From positions 1-14,611 of the forward strand of contig CALCYP010000057.1 of assembly GCA_937906635.1 (NCBI GenBank): 14,611 nucleotides of DNA, in the 5' to 3' direction. The position numbers and the translations under genes are program-made. Positions 14,190 through 14,611 of the stretch are shown one piece after another. How positions within the stretch are numbered: the first letter of the stretch is position 1; each line of letters begins with the position of its first letter. The DNA is from an uncultured bacterium. GTDB lineage: Bacteria > Patescibacteriota > Gracilibacteria > Absconditabacterales > Absconditicoccaceae. Under the pieces are notes generated by a model. It was not told the DNA's origin and made no database searches. It was given only the letters and a program-made list of their open reading frames with translations.

Positions 14190-14611
14190 AAATGATGATC
14201 CCAATAAGATATATAGAATAAAAGATTTAAAAACTGAAAAAATAATAAAAGATCAAAATGATTTTGAATATCTGATACTTGAAAATTATACTGAAAAAGA
14301 AATAAAATTATTAATAAGTATAATAGATAAACCAAAAATTCCTGAATATAAAGAGGAAAGAAATCATATAAGTTTCAAAAGTAATTTAATTTTACCAAAA
14401 CAAGAAGAATTAAGTGAGGAAGAACAAATAAAGCAAAAAAAAGATGAAATTTTTAAGGAAAGACAAAATTTCCAAAAAGAAAAAGAATCCTGGGAGCAAT
14501 TATTTTCAGAGCAAAAAAAGCGTTTAGAGCAAGTAATAGAATTATTTAAACAATATAATCAAAACAAGGAATTAAAAATGCTCAAATTAAACGAAGAAGA
14601 AAAAATATCCC
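14077..14611 (+). CDS. Coiled-coil protein with possible N-terminal PB1-like domain (3'-truncated by window edge)
   Basis: The frame is open for 178 codons to the window end with no stop. ATG 14077 is the first start after an in-frame TAA (14071-14073); ATG 14122 is an alternative. Residues 1-85 read like a PB1 fold: TIKLKP, NFESLMTLIEENY, then IYRIKDLKTEKIIKDQNDFEYL, which fits the OPCA pattern (Y.D.dgd.I.i.sd.D), and IKLLISI. Residues from about 110 are charged and heptad-like (KKDEIFKERQNFQKEKESWEQ, SEQKKRLEQVIELFKQYNQ), a likely coiled coil. Only two glycines occur and none is TGA, unlike every larger neighbour. The start lies inside the FISUMP gene in another frame. PB1 assignment is by pattern only; function unknown. 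Confidence 0.65.
   Translation, partial: MKISTTIKLKPDFGGMSKKIKDPENFESLMTLIEENYKNDDPNKIYRIKDLKTEKIIKDQNDFEYLILENYTEKEIKLLISIIDKPKIPEYKEERNHISFKSNLILPKQEELSEEEQIKQKKDEIFKERQNFQKEKESWEQLFSEQKKRLEQVIELFKQYNQNKELKMLKLNEEEKIS

Noticed and set aside
13363..14335. Minus-strand and alternate-frame open frames at the right end
   Set aside because: They overlap the FISUMP and coiled-coil genes, which have recognisable domains or a better composition.

Overview
The window comes from an AT-rich bacterium that reads TGA as glycine (genetic code 25). With TGA as a stop, nearly every gene breaks into fragments. With TGA as Gly, long intact proteins appear, and the TGAs fall on conserved glycines of PPDK, S11, L13, RpoA, IF1 and others. 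A tRNA with a tRNA-Gly body and a UCA anticodon (5561-5634) supplies the decoder. This combination is known from Absconditabacteria (SR1) and Gracilibacteria (BD1-5) of the Candidate Phyla Radiation; the window alone does not separate the two. AGA-dominated arginine codons and the lack of Shine-Dalgarno sequences fit this placement.

Layout. 1-2467: pyruvate phosphate dikinase, cut at its N-terminus by the window edge. 2468-5560: a small lipoprotein gene and a minus-strand GuaB1-type IMP dehydrogenase/GMP reductase, separated by three unusually GC-rich non-coding blocks built of hairpins that share modules (A 2479-2626, B 3261-3439, C 5023-5245). 5561-6308: tRNA-Gly(UCA), a small two-helix membrane protein, then tRNA-Tyr, tRNA-Ala, tRNA-Arg and tRNA-Glu. 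6350-12583: a compact plus-strand translation and transcription cluster, infC-rpmI-rplT-tRNA-Leu-(bS21-like)-rplU-infA-rpmJ-rpsM-rpsK-rpsD-rpoA-rplQ-rplM-rpsI. This is a composite of loci that are separate in most bacteria: the IF3/L35/L20 operon, L21, the alpha operon and the L13/S9 operon. 12584-12911: terminators and a rod-shaped candidate structured RNA. 12912 to the end: a secreted FISUMP-domain protein with a Listeria-Bacteroides-type repeat, whose 3' end overlaps a glycine-poor, coiled-coil gene with a possible N-terminal PB1-like domain, cut by the window end.

Functionally, most of the window is core gene expression: ribosomal proteins, IF1, IF3, RNA polymerase alpha and tRNAs. PPDK (PEP/pyruvate interconversion) and GuaB1 (purine salvage/interconversion) are metabolic outliers, and the right edge is surface/accessory sequence. 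The least explained parts are the modular hairpin elements, the inverted repeats around the rpsD-rpsI block, the rod RNA at 12740-12896, and the odd junction near 14077.
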